From Dichetophora obliterata (lineage: Eukaryota > Arthropoda > Insecta > Diptera > Sciomyzidae): 64,000 nt of DNA. Made by a program: the position numbers and the translations under genes. Position 1 is the stretch's first letter; every line of letters starts with the position of its first letter. This document shows, one piece after another, positions 11,593 through 23,138 of the stretch. The stretch is from positions 196,125,511 to 196,189,510 of the forward strand of contig OY986437.1 in the NCBI GenBank assembly GCA_963920525.1, written 5' to 3'. The notes beneath the pieces are model-generated. The model did not search any database. It saw nothing but the letters and a program-made list of their open reading frames with translations, and was not told the origin of the DNA.

Positions 11593-11939
11593 AATAAAAT
11601 ATATTTTTTAAAGCTACATATCGCTCTTTTTATTCAAAGAAGTTTACTCAAAGAAAACGATTTTTAGTAAACGTATTTTAAGTTTTTTTTATTCTCAGCG
11701 TCCCAGCAAAAAAGTGCTTCCAAAAGGAGCTATACAGGAAGGGAAAGTCCATCCTTGAATTCCATACCTTCCACTTTCATACCCAGAAGGCATTCTTTTA
11801 ACATATGCATGTTGTTGGGAGGAATGATTTTCTTAGTCTTCTCTAGAAGTGCTTTGAGGACATTTTCAATTGAAGATTTCTTTGAGCCCTTCAATCAAAG
11901 GAGAACTTTAATAAGGCATTCCATGGACTGGAATGGTTT

Positions 11940-12160
11940 TTGTGGTTTGGGGGTTAAAAAATCCCTGGGAAAATATCCCTTTTCCCGATATTCTAGCGAT
12001 TTTGGCGTTGGAAATGAAAAGTGTTTGAGTTTTGTGGGGGCTTAAAAAAATGACACGTAAAATATCCTTTTTCCTGATTTTCAAATCGTTTTGGTGTTGA
12101 AAGTAGTAAGTTATTGGGTTTTATTGGGGGTTTAAAAAATCCCACGGAAAATATCTAAAA
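11940..12160. repeat. Short tandem array, ~90-95 bp unit, about 2.3 copies
   Basis: The phrase GGGGGTTAAAAAATCCC...GGAAAATATC...CGATTTTGGCGTTG occurs at about 11945, 12037 and 12126, with 75-85% similarity by eye. The third copy is cut after GGAAAATATC. No coding role is seen. Confidence 0.6.
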
Positions 12161-12603
12161 CATATGTTATAATTATATATAATTTTTGTACATTAATTGA
12201 ATTTGAATGCCATTTGAATGTCTTCCAGAAGGAGTTCATAAAAATGCCTCTTGAAAGAACTTATTTTAAAGGCTTGATCTATGGTATGTCTTCTGGAAGC
12301 AGTGTCCCTAAGAATGCATGTCACATTTGCATCAAAAATTTTGCTGGGGTACTGAACTATTGAGCGACACATTTTCCTCTATTGCGAAAAGTAAATACGA
12401 TATCGTTATCGTTCACAAAATTAAAATTTATCTATGACAAGTTTTTCTATGTACTTAATTCAGATATAGCATTTTTTGAATTGTGACGTTATTGAAGAAA
12501 ACGAGCGACATGCATACATTTTTTTCCCGATTTTTATTTCTTATGTCCCGATTTTTTTTTTTTGTAAAATCCCGATCTTTAAAAAAAAAACCTGGCAGCC
12601 CTA

Positions 12604-13493
12604 GCTGAAATCCAATAACCCTTTGCAGTTGCAAAATGAAGTTCTACCGACTCGATTATTTGAGTAAAAATCGACTTTGCCGATTACTTCAAAGCCAGAC
12701 TCAACGTCAAAATACTCGATTATTTTTGGCAAAAGCCGATTATCGATTGCATTTGAAGTCGATTTACCTATCGCCAGCTCAGACTCATTTGTTGTCTCAT
12801 TCTAAGCTATACAAATGCTTCTTTTTGCCAAAATGATCCTTTCCCAGTAAAAAACTCATACCAACAATATTGTTCTTAGCAAAAAACAAATATTTTCAAA
12901 ACAAAAACTTTAGAAAATCCTACAAATGTACTGCATGGCCTGAAAAGTTTAGCGATTTTTAATGAAAACAAGCATCGCTTTAGAAATACGCATCGGTTTC
13001 CATGATGACTTCCTCATTCGATCTGAATCTCTTTCCCTGGAGCCACTGCTTAAAATTGCGGAACAGATAATATTCGCTGGAGGCCAAGGAGAAAACGGTC
13101 GAATCTTAATCTTATATATTAATAGGCAAACATCAAATGTTGTCGTATACTTTTCGATATTAATTTTAGAATAAGGGCAATGAAACTTATATCATGCGAA
13201 AGGTACTGTGCCCTACATGTGCAGAATCATTTTAGATTTTAAGATTATGACCTTTGACCCGGAATTTTAACGCTGAAAGTTTGTATTATTTTTGGTAAGA
13301 AATCTCAGGGCTAGGAAGAGGTAGAATGGTGAATGAGGTATCAAATGAAAGATCTGGCTTCATAGTATGATTACATTTTAGGTTGGTGACCTTTGACCTG
13401 AAAAATGAGCGTAAAAAGAGCATTTATTAAATAAAATCAGATGGAAGTATATAATAAAGATGTAACAGATGGAAGAATATAGTGTAAGAGGGA
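12604..13493. other. AT-rich spacer, no gene seen
   Basis: Holds the right target duplication of the hAT element at 12604-12611. At 12650-12760 the word TCGATTATT recurs four times with GCCGATTA, a weak local repeat. Nothing else is recognisable. Confidence 0.4.
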
Positions 13494-13768
13494 ATTTTAG
13501 ACATTAATAAGGTGTGCAAAAAATACTTCCAACATTTTGTGCCATTGCTTACGGATACCCCAAAATAAGCATTCTTTTAAACAACAAGAGTGAATACACA
13601 TTGTGATGGTGAAATTTCTTAAAAATAGTAAATTCTGAACAATTTCCGTCATTTTGTCTCGAAAACTATAGATGTTTTCAGTACAACGTATTTTTGTATG
13701 AAAAGTCGTTGGTTGAGGAATATAACAGTATACGAAAGCTTTCGTGGTAATATTTTCCATTGATAGTA
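13494..13768. repeat. Dispersed repeat, copy 1
   Basis: About 270 bases sharing clear similarity with 15258-15525 in the same orientation. Shared words include TTTTAGACATTAATA/TTTTCGACATTAATA, ATTGTGATGGTGAAATTTCT and CAGTACAACGTATTTTT. The two copies bracket the maT relic. Confidence 0.65.
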
Positions 13769-13789
13769 TGCTAAAAAAATCCTCTTAAA

Positions 13790-14350
13790 ATGACATTAAA
13801 ATAATTTAGATATCTCGAAAAATGTATATCTTCTACCTCAGAATGAGAAAAAAACTATTGAAATTTCAAGTTTTGACTTTGCAAGCAAATATCTCAGCCA
13901 TTTTTTAATCGATTTTCAACAAATTTTCTTTGTCTGAAAGATCAATTAAATGACTTCAGAGAAATAAGAAAAGATTAACCGTTATGCCATCAATTCAATG
14001 TTTTATATTGTTTTAAAAAACCTCTAAAATATTAAGGTTTTGCTCAAAAACTAAGACAAAAGTTTTTTTGTTGTATTTTTTTTTCTTATTACATTTTCTT
14101 TTTTCACACTCTTTCATATGACATATAATTTATTTGCAAAAATTGCCTTATTTTGACACATAATTCAATAAACAGTTTCTATCATCGAAATTCATTCTAT
14201 GGTTTTTTTGATGAAAATGCAATTTTTCAAAATGTTTTTTTTACATTTTTTACAAAGTTCTACAGCTCAAGAAATAATTTCTGTGAAAAAAAATTTTCAA
14301 ATATTTCAAACCACTCCAAAGTTATATACACAAATCTATGTTTTAAGCCA
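13790..14350. repeat. Diverged copy of Helitron interior
   Basis: Roughly 560 bases that align with 37100-37660 inside the Helitron at 36833-39044. Shared signatures include AATGAGAAAAAAAC, TTTCATATGACATA, ATTTTCAAATATTTC/AATATCTCTTTCCAAT and AAGTTAT. The similarity is moderate and includes small indels. It suggests that an older, larger Helitron-type copy lies under this part of the window. Confidence 0.55.
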
Positions 14351-14394
14351 CTGCGGTATATACTTTTTTCTTTTGAACAAGCTTAAGCACCCTG

Positions 14395-15119
14395 AAGTTC
14401 CAAACATGTTGTGGTTTTTTTCTGACGAAAAAAATTTTGACCAGGACCAAAAAATCAAATGGAAAAATGGTGGTTATGCTCAGATCCTACAGAGGTTCCC
14501 CCTGTTATGCATACGAAGTTTCCAGAAACTATCATGGTTTTAGGAGTTGTGAGCAATGAAGGACATGTTATGCCACCCCACTTCTTTCGCCAGGGGCTTC
14601 GGGTGAATGCTGCCGCCTACATCGAGGTTTTAGAAACTGTTGTGAAACCCAGGATTGATAGTGTACGTGGTCACTGACCATACGTCTTCCAGCAAGACTC
14701 TGCTCCCTCACACAAAGCCATGGCGACACAAGATTGGATGACCGAAAATCTGTATGAACACATAACCCCAAACTTATGGCCCCCAGCTCCCCAAACCTTA
14801 ATCCCTTGTATTATTACGTATGGGGCGTAATTGAGCGGGAGAGCAATTAACATCCCCACAACACCATTTCGCCACTTATGGATGCTATAACAACAAAAAT
14901 TTCCATCTATCCACCATCCAACTAACTATCACCCATCTTCCGAATTAACACAATGCTTACGCATTTATAGGGGGCATCCCCTGAGCGTTGGTTCAGTCTA
15001 AAAAAAAAATAACAACAACAATGGCCAATATGAACAACTATCATTTGATTTGGGCATGCAATCGTTTCCGACCCCGGATTGAGTCTGTTATTGCCACTGA
15101 GGGGAATTTTATTGAGTAA
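14395..15119 (+). pseudogene. maT-family (DD37D) transposase relic split by a LINE insertion
   Basis: The C-terminal two thirds of a Tc1/mariner-superfamily transposase. In order: SDEKNFDQDQ with the first catalytic D (about 14422), a frameshift at about 14460, then WLCSDPTEVPPVMHTKFPE, VLGVVSNEGHVMPPHFF, an in-frame stop at about 14676, VFQQDSAPSHKA with the second D (about 14695), another frameshift, then NPLYYYVWGVIERE. The spacing between the second D and the Y in LYYY is 37 residues, which fits the DD37D signature of maT; the expected third D is a Y here. The end NRFRPRIESVIATEGNFIE with its stop at 15117-15119 lies beyond the LINE insertion at 14897-15008. A possible right terminal repeat ends CGCACCCTG before TA near 15250. 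The N-terminal DNA-binding part and the left terminus are missing. Confidence 0.85.
14897..15008 (+). mobile_element. 112-bp LINE 3'-end insertion with 10-bp target duplication
   Basis: This piece matches the 3' untranslated end of the LINE at 2166-3226 (shared CATCTATCCACC, ACTATCACCCATCTTCCGAA, GGGGGCATCCCCTGAG, GGTTCAGTCTAA) and ends in a run of A. It is flanked by ATAACAACAA at 14887-14896 and 15009-15018. It interrupts the reading frame of the maT relic just after its DAITT codons. It is an extremely 5'-truncated reverse-transcription product. Confidence 0.85.
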
Positions 15120-15257
15120 TGGTATAGTTAGGGTTCAATTAACAATATGTAAAAATTTTTTGGAACTATAATAATCTATATAATCTTGCAAAATATATAA
15201 GAAAATTAGATTTGATATCAATTTGTCCTCAAAGACCGTACGCACCCTGTATATATA

Positions 15258-15525
15258 AAAGGAAATTTTCGACATTAATACAATGTACAAAAAACATTTT
15301 TCGCTATCTCTTACGAATACTCCACAATAAGCATTTTTGTATGTAACATGTGTGAATGTATATTGTGATGGTGAAATTTCTTATAAATAATAAACTCTGA
15401 AAAATTCCCTTTATTTTGACATCAAAGTTATTTCATCTCAGTACAACGTATTTTTATATGAAAAGCCTTGGTTGTGAAAAAGAACGGTTTACGAAATTTT
15501 TTATGGGTAATGTTTTACAGATATT
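15258..15525. repeat. Dispersed repeat, copy 2
   Basis: Partner of 13494-13768 in the same orientation, with more small deletions. It begins just right of the putative maT end. Confidence 0.65.
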
Positions 15526-16859
15526 TTTAAAAAAATTTAGACTTGATTTTATATGATTTAAATACAAATTCTAAATGCTTGATAGTTTAAATCATACTTG
15601 ATTTTAAATACAAATTTTGATTGTTTAAAATCGTTTATTGTTGTTGTTTCTTTGGAAAGATTCGTTAGAACAATTAATTGTTAAGTAATTTCTATCCCAT
15701 GGTAGAAATTTGAAATAAAAATCCCATCGCAATTAAAAAAACAACAAAAAATCCCACGGACATTTAAAATAACCACGAAAATCCCACGCAAATAAAAAAA
15801 CCATTAAAAATCCCATTTGTATTAAAAAAACCACTAAAAATTTATCTTCTATTGAAAATGACCACAGTTAATAATACAGACATAAAAAATTGTCCAAAAT
15901 AAAACAAAAAATTAAAAAAATTTAAAAGAACGACTAGTATATTTCGTCGTCTGTGTTTTAATTAGTCTTTTAGTAATAATAATATTCAATAAATATATAT
16001 CTTTAATACACTGTAACAGAACGTCCACTGGGAACATCAATATAGCAGGACGTCTACTGGGAGCATCAATGTAGCAGAATGTCCACTGGGAAATTAAATT
16101 AAATATTACCGCAGTTCTCATTTCTTTCTGTTCCTTTTGTTCAATGTTCATTGATCTTCTTTAACTTTACTTTGCCTTTGCGTGTCAAAATTAGCAAATT
16201 CATTGTCGTTAACTTGTCACGGAGAACAGATTGGAGCGCAAACTGCGGTAAGATTATTTTGATCTTTAAGTTTATTGTAAAGATTCAATTGAGATATCTT
16301 ATAGAAATAAATAAGCTAAATGCTACGAATTCATTGGTTGATTAAAATTTCGAGCTTCATCCGTTACATACACCTTAGATCTGTATAAAGTTTACAAAAA
16401 CGTTTACAAATTTTAATAATTCTAAAAAATATTAATATTTTTTTTTAGCCTTTAAAAAGCGACACACAATCACAAAAATCTTATCTTTTTAATTCTCTTC
16501 TCAGCACGCACCGCATAAAATGCAAAATTCTATTCGACTTAAAATTCGATGAACAACGAACACTTCGACAGGGTTTAACGTTCGATATTCATTGTTCGAT
16601 AACCAACGAAGAGTTCGTCGAAAGCAATTCGTAATACGGGCCAATCACAAATCAATTTTAAGTTATACTAATTTTTTATATTGATAAAACAAGAAAAAAA
16701 TATTTTCTCAATGCATGTAGTTAAGTCAAGAGTGGAAGAACTTCCCACCAAACCAAAGTAACCGAAATCTTAAAGAATTCGTTGCGAAAATCATATAGAT
16801 GGGTTGAGACAATTTCGAAAATGAACAAAATATGAAAAATATACACTTTTATATATATA
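15526..16859. other. AT-rich spacer with degenerate repeats
   Basis: No gene seen. At 15540-15640 the word TTTAAATACAAATT recurs. At 15715-15845 there are four loose repeats of AATCCCA(C/T)...AATAAAAAAACCA, and a similar stretch lies at 18280-18360. A 29-bp VNTR at 16015-16091 is listed separately. At 16530-16625 the word TTCGA and its relatives recur in both orientations. Confidence 0.4.
16015..16091. repeat. 29-bp minisatellite, about 2.7 copies
   Basis: The unit carries GTCCACTGGGA and ATCAATATAGCAG; it restarts at 16022, 16051 and 16080, an exact 29-base period with a few substitutions. Confidence 0.85.
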
Positions 16860-17864
16860 CTAGCTGAACCCGGTGTGCTTCGCTACCCCCCTCATTATAA
16901 AATAAAATGAAAAGTATTTATATATTTACAAAAATTTAATTATTTAATTTTAATTTAAATATTGCAATGCTTCTCCCCTTTTTTGTTGTAAACCAATTAG
17001 AATTCAGCACTGAACCGCATGTAATTTGCTTCATGCTCCCCCTTTTTATTTTAGACCAATCAAAAAGCAGCAATTACACAATCAGCTGTTTTGCAGACAG
17101 TTGTGGGAGAAAGAGAATGGGGCTACCCCACTATTTTAATTAATATGTATTTTAAATTTGAGGCAAAGCCATTAATAAACGTAGTAAAAAAGTCGGTGCA
17201 GAAGTGTGCATGGTCGAAAAATATTATCATGTAATAAGTATTCCTGAGTCAAAGCTACACGCTGTAAAAATTTAAGATCGGTTAACAGGTCCAGCCTCCA
17301 ATATATCGTAAGCAAAGGGGCGTGCTCCACTCACTTTTCTTTTGGTACGTATTTCTATTCATGCCAATACCATATATAGCAAATACTGCCGCTGTTAGTA
17401 AAAAAATGCCCAAGATATGACGATTTTAAATTTTGGGTTATATGAGTGAGGCCACGCCCCTTTGTCCACTCAAAAATTTATATAGTCAAGAATTTATTAT
17501 TTCGTAAGAATATCCTATTGTGAAAATTTAATGACGATCGGTCCAGTAGTTAAGACCATCTTAAGATTTTTAATTTTCCTTCACTTTTTTCCTGGTACGT
17601 ATTCCTAATTATGCCAATACCATATGTACCAAATATCATCGACGTAGGTAAAAAAATGCCCAAAATATGGCCATTTAAATTTTTGGGTTATATGGGCGGT
17701 GCCACGCCCCTTTGTCCAATAAAAACTTCATATAGCCTATTATTCCTTCCAGAGTCATAGTAACATGCTGTGAAAGATTCAGGAAGATCGGTTCAAGGGC
17801 TTGGCCTCCTATAAAGCACAAACAAACAAACAGACAGACAGACATTCATTCTTATATATATAGA
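16860..17864 (-). mobile_element. Short non-autonomous Helitron
   Basis: On the minus strand the element starts TCTATATATATAAGAATG (17864) after an A and ends CGAAGCACACCGGGTTCAGC then CTAG (16860-16863) before a T. A TC start, CTAG end, A/T insertion site and no target duplication are the Helitron pattern. The interior has two tandem units of about 250 bases, starting near 17331 and 17581, each holding GGTACGTATT, ATGCCAATACCATAT and GCCACGCCCCTTTGTCCA. It has no Rep/helicase gene, so it depends on a helper. Confidence 0.75.
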
Positions 17865-19814
17865 TTTTTAACTTATTGTACAATGTAGCACCTTAGTAAG
17901 CGCGGAATATCTTGTGTTATCGAATGATGTAAATATTTTGTAAATAAACCGAAAACTCGGATTTTTTAATGCAACATTCCGAAAGTTTTTAAATTATGAT
18001 ATTGCATCATTATTAACATAGGTTTTTTGTAAATATCTTCGGAACTACATAACCGATTTAAGAGTTTGATATCTCGTTTTGAAGAACATGACAACGGCTT
18101 TAAAAAATTAGGCACCCGCCTGAATATTCTGAAGATTCCCTAAAAATTTCATCAAAATCGGCCCAGCCGATTTGTAGTCCATACGTTACATACATACACA
18201 CATCCTGTTTTATGTGTATAGAAGATAGAAGATTTATATATATTTTAACTGAAAAATAAAAATAAATCCTTCAAAGCAAAAAAAAAAATCCCACAAAACA
18301 AAACAAAAATCCCACGTGAATTAAAAAAACTACATTCAATTAAAAAATCCCATGAGAATTTCCATTTTCCACGGCAATTTTTCCCACAAAGGTGGCAACC
18401 GTGGTAACGGTTAGAAACATTGTTGTATTTTGGACATATTCAGGTTCAATTTTGAATAATTTTTCCACCGGAATCGAATATGAGAGTTTTCATTTTTAAG
18501 AAAGCAGATAATTACTTCTTTTTTACACTCACGAATATTGACGGTTGATGTACAAATTTGAATTAAAAATTTCTATAATGTTCATGAGCTTTATTTTAAA
18601 AATGAATATTCGCTTTTCCGATTCTGTGGAAAAAATGATTCAGAATTGGGCAGGTAGATATTTAACAATATAGCGCAAAAGTTTTTCGCGTCAAACTGCC
18701 ATAATTTTGCACTGTGCTGAATTTTAACATAAAAAACTTTTGCAATAAAAATTGTAAAAAAATTAAATTTAAATCGAAAATCAGGTCAGACAGATTGATA
18801 GAAAATGAAAAAAAAAACAACATTCAAAGAATAACATTTTCCGTTAGATCAATTTCTACGACCAGAAAATTAATTTGGTTAGAACAGTATGGCTTTGTCC
18901 CACTGTGCGTCACAGCACAGCACAATTTGTGAATTCTTTATTTCTAGCTTTTAATAGTTAGTACTTATTTCCAAGTGACTGCCGCGCAGCCTCAATCGCA
19001 TTATAAGCTCGGCTCAGTGCAGTGCTGAATAAAAAAAATGGTATTAAAAAATATCGCATTACATCCGTTATTTTATAACGACTCTCTTCTCCGTTCGTAT
19101 GTAGAGCACTTTTTTTTCGTCATTGCCCTCTTTTTTCGGCTTAGACTTCACTTTCGAGAACGTGAACTTGTTGAGGAGTATACCAACTTTGTATAGAGGG
19201 GTTTCGGAAATCAAAACAAAAACAAAACAAAAAAATTTAACAAAAGCATGCCAAGCACGAATGGGACAGCATTAGTGGGCAATGAATACAGAGGGAATGA
19301 ACAAAAAACAAACCATCATCATCATTAACGCCGTCAGCCGTTAGTTTCTTGTTATGAAATTCAAAACTTTTTCTTATTTGATGTTGATGTTTGACAAAGT
19401 GTCACTTTTTTATTCATATTTCTTTTTTCCCTTCAATATTTTCTCTTTCTCTCTTTCTTACAATTGTAAACGCCTGTCAGCGTTGGAGGTAAGATATTTA
19501 AAAAAGACTAAATAAGATTTTATTATTGCGCGCCAGCCATATAAAAAAGAAATTAAGGCAGAATGAAAACAAAAACAAAATTGAAATGAGCAAAGAATTT
19601 GTAAACAAAGTAGTTTCGGGTTACTTTCACAGAAATCAGCATGACAAAGTTTTTTGGGGGGTCTCTTTCACTCTCTCACACTGCTGCAGGTTTCACCGTT
19701 ACCTAGGATTATAAGATTTTTGTCGGGATTACGTGTTTATCTTAATTTGTTGTTATAACTAAAACATTATTGAAGAATTTAAAAAGGTTGTTTTTATATT
19801 GCGATTGCAGATGA
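17865..19814. other. AT-rich spacer, decayed repeat pieces
   Basis: No gene recognised. At 18130-18210 the text resembles Helitron/LINE-like end sequence (ATCGGCCCAGCCGATTT, then a run of ACATACATACACAC). At 18280-18360 are AATCCCAC repeats like those at 15715-15845. The stretch 18900-19340 is slightly less AT-rich but shows no convincing frame. Confidence 0.4.
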
Positions 19815-19888
19815 TTTTTACACTGAATAGTATGAAGTGGTTTTTTACACTTCATACTATTTTTACACTGAATAGTATGAAGTGGTTT
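19815..19888. repeat. Compound direct and inverted repeat
   Basis: The phrase TTTACACTGAATAGTATGAA occurs twice in direct orientation (about 19817 and 19862), with ACACTTCATACTAT between them in inverted orientation. The piece could form two alternative hairpins. It looks like a local rearrangement. Confidence 0.8.
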
Positions 19889-20261
19889 GGTTAGATGTCA
19901 AAAGGTTTTTAAGCATACAGTATATTTTGTTTTTTACATAATCTAAGCTATATCTTAATTATAAGACAAAGTCTTAAAAGTTTAACAAATAACCATTTTA
20001 GTTACAATTAAGATTTCCAAGGATAAGAAAATAACATATATTATATATAAAATAATGGCATTTTCACAGAAAAGTCTGCCGTGACAAAAAAATTAAAACT
20101 TATTATTTTATGATATCCCCTAAAAAAAATATTTTAATATTATTAATTTTAGCAATTTATACATAAATTAATTTACCATAATGATCAAGTCGGCTGCATT
20201 GTTTCGCTAATGAAGTTTTTATTTTTTCGTAAATGTTTAGTAATGTTTCGTAATTTTTTTT

Positions 20262-22266
20262 TTGTTTTCGAAAAAATTCAAGGTTATTACTGTATTGAAC
20301 TACAACGGAAATTTAAGTAACGTAACGCCAGTAACGTCACACCGGATCAGAGAAAATGAAGATATTCTCGTGACTGAAAAAGAAAATTCAACTGAAAATC
20401 AAGATATTCTGGTAACTGAAGCTGAAAATGCAACTGACGAACCAGTTGGAGTTAAGCAAGAAGAAGATGAAATATTAAGCGACGAGTTTGAAGACGCAAT
20501 GGTTGATGATGACGCAACGGTCGAGGAAGGTGCAATGGTTGTTGAAGACGTAGCAGCAGCGCTCCCTTTGCAACAAGAAAGCAATGCTCTTCAAAGTGAG
20601 GTCAATGTGAGGCGCAGCGAACGGGAGCGCCGACTTCCATGTAAGTTCATTGATTATTTCACGGGTTTTAGAGCAACTTCTGTCGCTGATGTTTCCACAT
20701 ATATTCCGGAGACGTTTGCAGAAATTGCTGGCCGAAGTGATGCTCAGAAATGGTTCGACGCTATCAATGAAGAACTGAAGTCGATGAACAAAAATAATGT
20801 GTGGCAAGTTGTTCAACTGAAAAAAGGCGCTAAACTTCTAAGATCGAAATGGATTTTCCGCATCAAAGAAGACGAAGATGGTGTACCAACAAAATACAAA
20901 GCTAGATTAGTAGCCAAAGGATTTCAACAAAAAGCTGGAATCGATTATAAGGAAACTTATGCACCGGTTGCGAAACTTACGACAATAAGAGTGGTTTAAT
21001 CTATTGCCGTACACATGGGTCTTCACTTGCATCAACTGGATATTAAAACAGCATTTTTGCACGGCGAATTAAGGGAAGACATATATATGGAACCGCCAGA
21101 AGGACTACAGCTACCAGGAAAAGCTTGCAAACTGTTGAAGTCACTGTATGGACTAAAACAGGCCCCAAGATGTTGGAACGAAAAGTTTAATAAATATCTT
21201 TTGCAACTCGGATTTATACGGTCACAGCACGACTATTGCCTTTACACAAAGGACGCTTACGATCCGAATGATGTTATGTTCCTACTTCTCTACGTAGATG
21301 ATCTCTTGATTGCTGGAAATAAGTTGTCATCAATTGAAGGACTCAAGAAAAGTTTAGGTAAACAATTTGAAATGTCTGACTGTGGCGAACTCAAATTTTT
21401 TCTTGGTATAAAAATTGAACGTTTCGAAGATGGATTGAAATTGTCACAAGAAGCTAGCATCAATAAATTTTTAAACAAATTTCGAATGGCTGACTGTAAT
21501 CCAGTTAAATCTCCAATGGAAAAGGGATTACAGCTGCGACCCAAAGAAGCAGATTCAAAGATTGAAAAACCATACAGAGAACTTCTTGGAAGCCTAGTGT
21601 ACATCATGCTGTGCGTTCGACCTGACATATGTATGTTATCCAGTTGGATATATGGGACGATATCAACAAAATCCTTCTGAAGAACACTGGCAATCATTGA
21701 AGAGGATAGTCAGATATGTTAAAGGTTCTAAGAAGAAAAAGCTGATTTTTAAGAAAAACATCGACGAGCCCATCATAGGATTTGCGGATGCCGACTGGGG
21801 CAGTGATATCACAGATAGAAAATCTGTAAGTGGATTTCTTTTTAAAGTGTATGGATGCACCGTATCATGGTCAAGTAAGAAACAAGTTACAGTTGCTACT
21901 TCTTCAAGCGAAGCAGAATATGTAGCATTAAGTGCAGCTACAGCCGAGGCAATATGGTTACGTGGAATACTGCAAGACCTGCATCAAATAAAAAATGATC
22001 CAGTAACAATTTTTGAAGATAATAGAGGCTGCATCGGTATGGCAAATAATCTAGAAAGCAAGAGAGCTAAACATATCGATGTTAAACATCATTTTATTCG
22101 AGACAGCGTTGCAAACGGATTGATTAAAGTTGAGTCAATTGGAACTAAAGATCAACTTGCAGACCTGTTTACAAAATCTCTTGATGTGAAGAGTTTTAAT
22201 ACTTTAATTGCAAAGCTAGGATTATCCGATCGAGAAGGGGTGTTGGAAAACAAGCAATCGGGTTAA
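20262..22266 (+). pseudogene. Ty1/copia Pol fragment: reverse transcriptase and RNase H
   Basis: The 3' half of a copia-group polyprotein. It opens with an acidic linker containing two copies of a DILVTE-EN-TE repeat (20370-20440), then the Pol core: WIFRIKEDEDGVPTKYKARL and DYKETYAPVAKL (fingers), LDIKTAFLHGEL, the SLYGLKQAPRCW block, and the catalytic YVDDLLIAG near 21292. RNase H follows with FADADWGSD, VATSSSEAEYVAL and FEDNRGCIGMANN, ending with HHFIRDSV and DLFTKSL. It would copy element RNA and degrade the template in the virus-like particle. Two lesions are visible: a TAA at 20997-20999 between VAKLTTIRVV and SIAVHM, and a one-base shift near 21640. Gag, protease and integrase are absent, and I see no 5' LTR, so the copy is 5'-truncated. 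Confidence 0.9.
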
Positions 22267-22510
22267 TAAATGTTTTTAAGAAAATTAAACTTCATAAATT
22301 TTTCTTCACTTCTAAAACTTTGTTTGAATAGAACGCATTTAATAAATTGTATTTTATTATTAACTGCTGCTGTCTTTGAATTACAAAAAGGAATTCTAAT
22401 AATTTTTAAATTTGATCACTTTAGAAATAAACTTAAATTATTTCAAATCCTCCTAAAAAAAGTTATATACAAAAAGTCTAGCCCAATTCAGAGACTTTTG
22501 CAGATTTCGT
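22241..22510 (+). mobile_element. Candidate copia 3' LTR
   Basis: A purine run GAGAAGGGG (22232-22240) directly precedes TGTTGGAA, a start used by copia-group LTRs, and the RNase H frame stops shortly inside it, as in copia. The right end is not defined; 22510 is an estimate from a typical 270-base copia LTR. No second copy is found in the window. Confidence 0.45.
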
Positions 22511-23138
22511 AATCCAATTAAAAATTCACTTCTGTTTTTTTTATCGTAACGCCAGCACATATTTTTGCTTATATTTTTAAATAATTTGGCAAGATTGTTT
22601 TCATTGTTTTTACTTAATATAGTGCTACTTAATTACTAAGCAAATGTAAAAAACCTTTTTAAAAATTAGACTTTTTCATTATTTTTTTTAATATTTCTTC
22701 GTACAAACGTAACATTTTCATGCTTCGTACGTAACGTCAGTTTGAAAATGATAAATTATCTTGATATATTTAACCGATTTTGATGAAATTGTGTGAATTT
22801 GACCCAGCAGGTGGAACTGCGATCGAGTAAACAGTCATAAGTTCCTAAACTACTCATGCGATTAGCATACAATTTTGTATAAATACGTTTTCAGGTGCGA
22901 CGAGTGTCTTGGCGCTATCTATATTGATCTATCTTCATATCAATATAGATTTCTATTAAAAACCATTCCACAATTTGTTAACCGTTAATAAGTATTGTTA
23001 GACAGGCGCTAACTCAATACATTTTTCAGTTCTCTTTTCAGTGTTCATTTTTATTTTTAAAGATCTTCCATTCTTGTTCTTGAAAGAAATAAATTTTCGA
23101 AATTTACTGATATAATTAATAGTAGGCAATCGTTTTGC
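22511..23138. other. AT-rich spacer with a small hairpin
   Basis: No gene seen. At 22917-22950 CTATATTGAT and ATCAATATAG form a hairpin with a short loop. The word CGTAACG appears three times at 22540-22735, as it also does near 20320. Confidence 0.4.

Larger units (their letters stand above)
9890..12603. mobile_element. hAT element with exact 8-bp target duplication
   Basis: The element starts TAGGGCTGC (9890) and ends GGCAGCCCTA (to 12603). It is flanked by the exact 8-bp repeat GCTGAAAT at 9882-9889 and 12604-12611. Just inside, both ends carry the phrase GTCCCGATTTT in opposite orientation (near 9919 and 12545). The 2.7-kb body holds a hAT-like transposase fragment, a TTA-flanked MITE, a deleted mariner fragment and a short tandem repeat, so it has served as a landing pad for other elements. 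Confidence 0.8.

Noticed and set aside
11698..12352. Inverted repeat with CCCAGCAAAA at both sides
   Set aside because: Only about ten bases pair and the flanks show no duplication; too weak to call an element.
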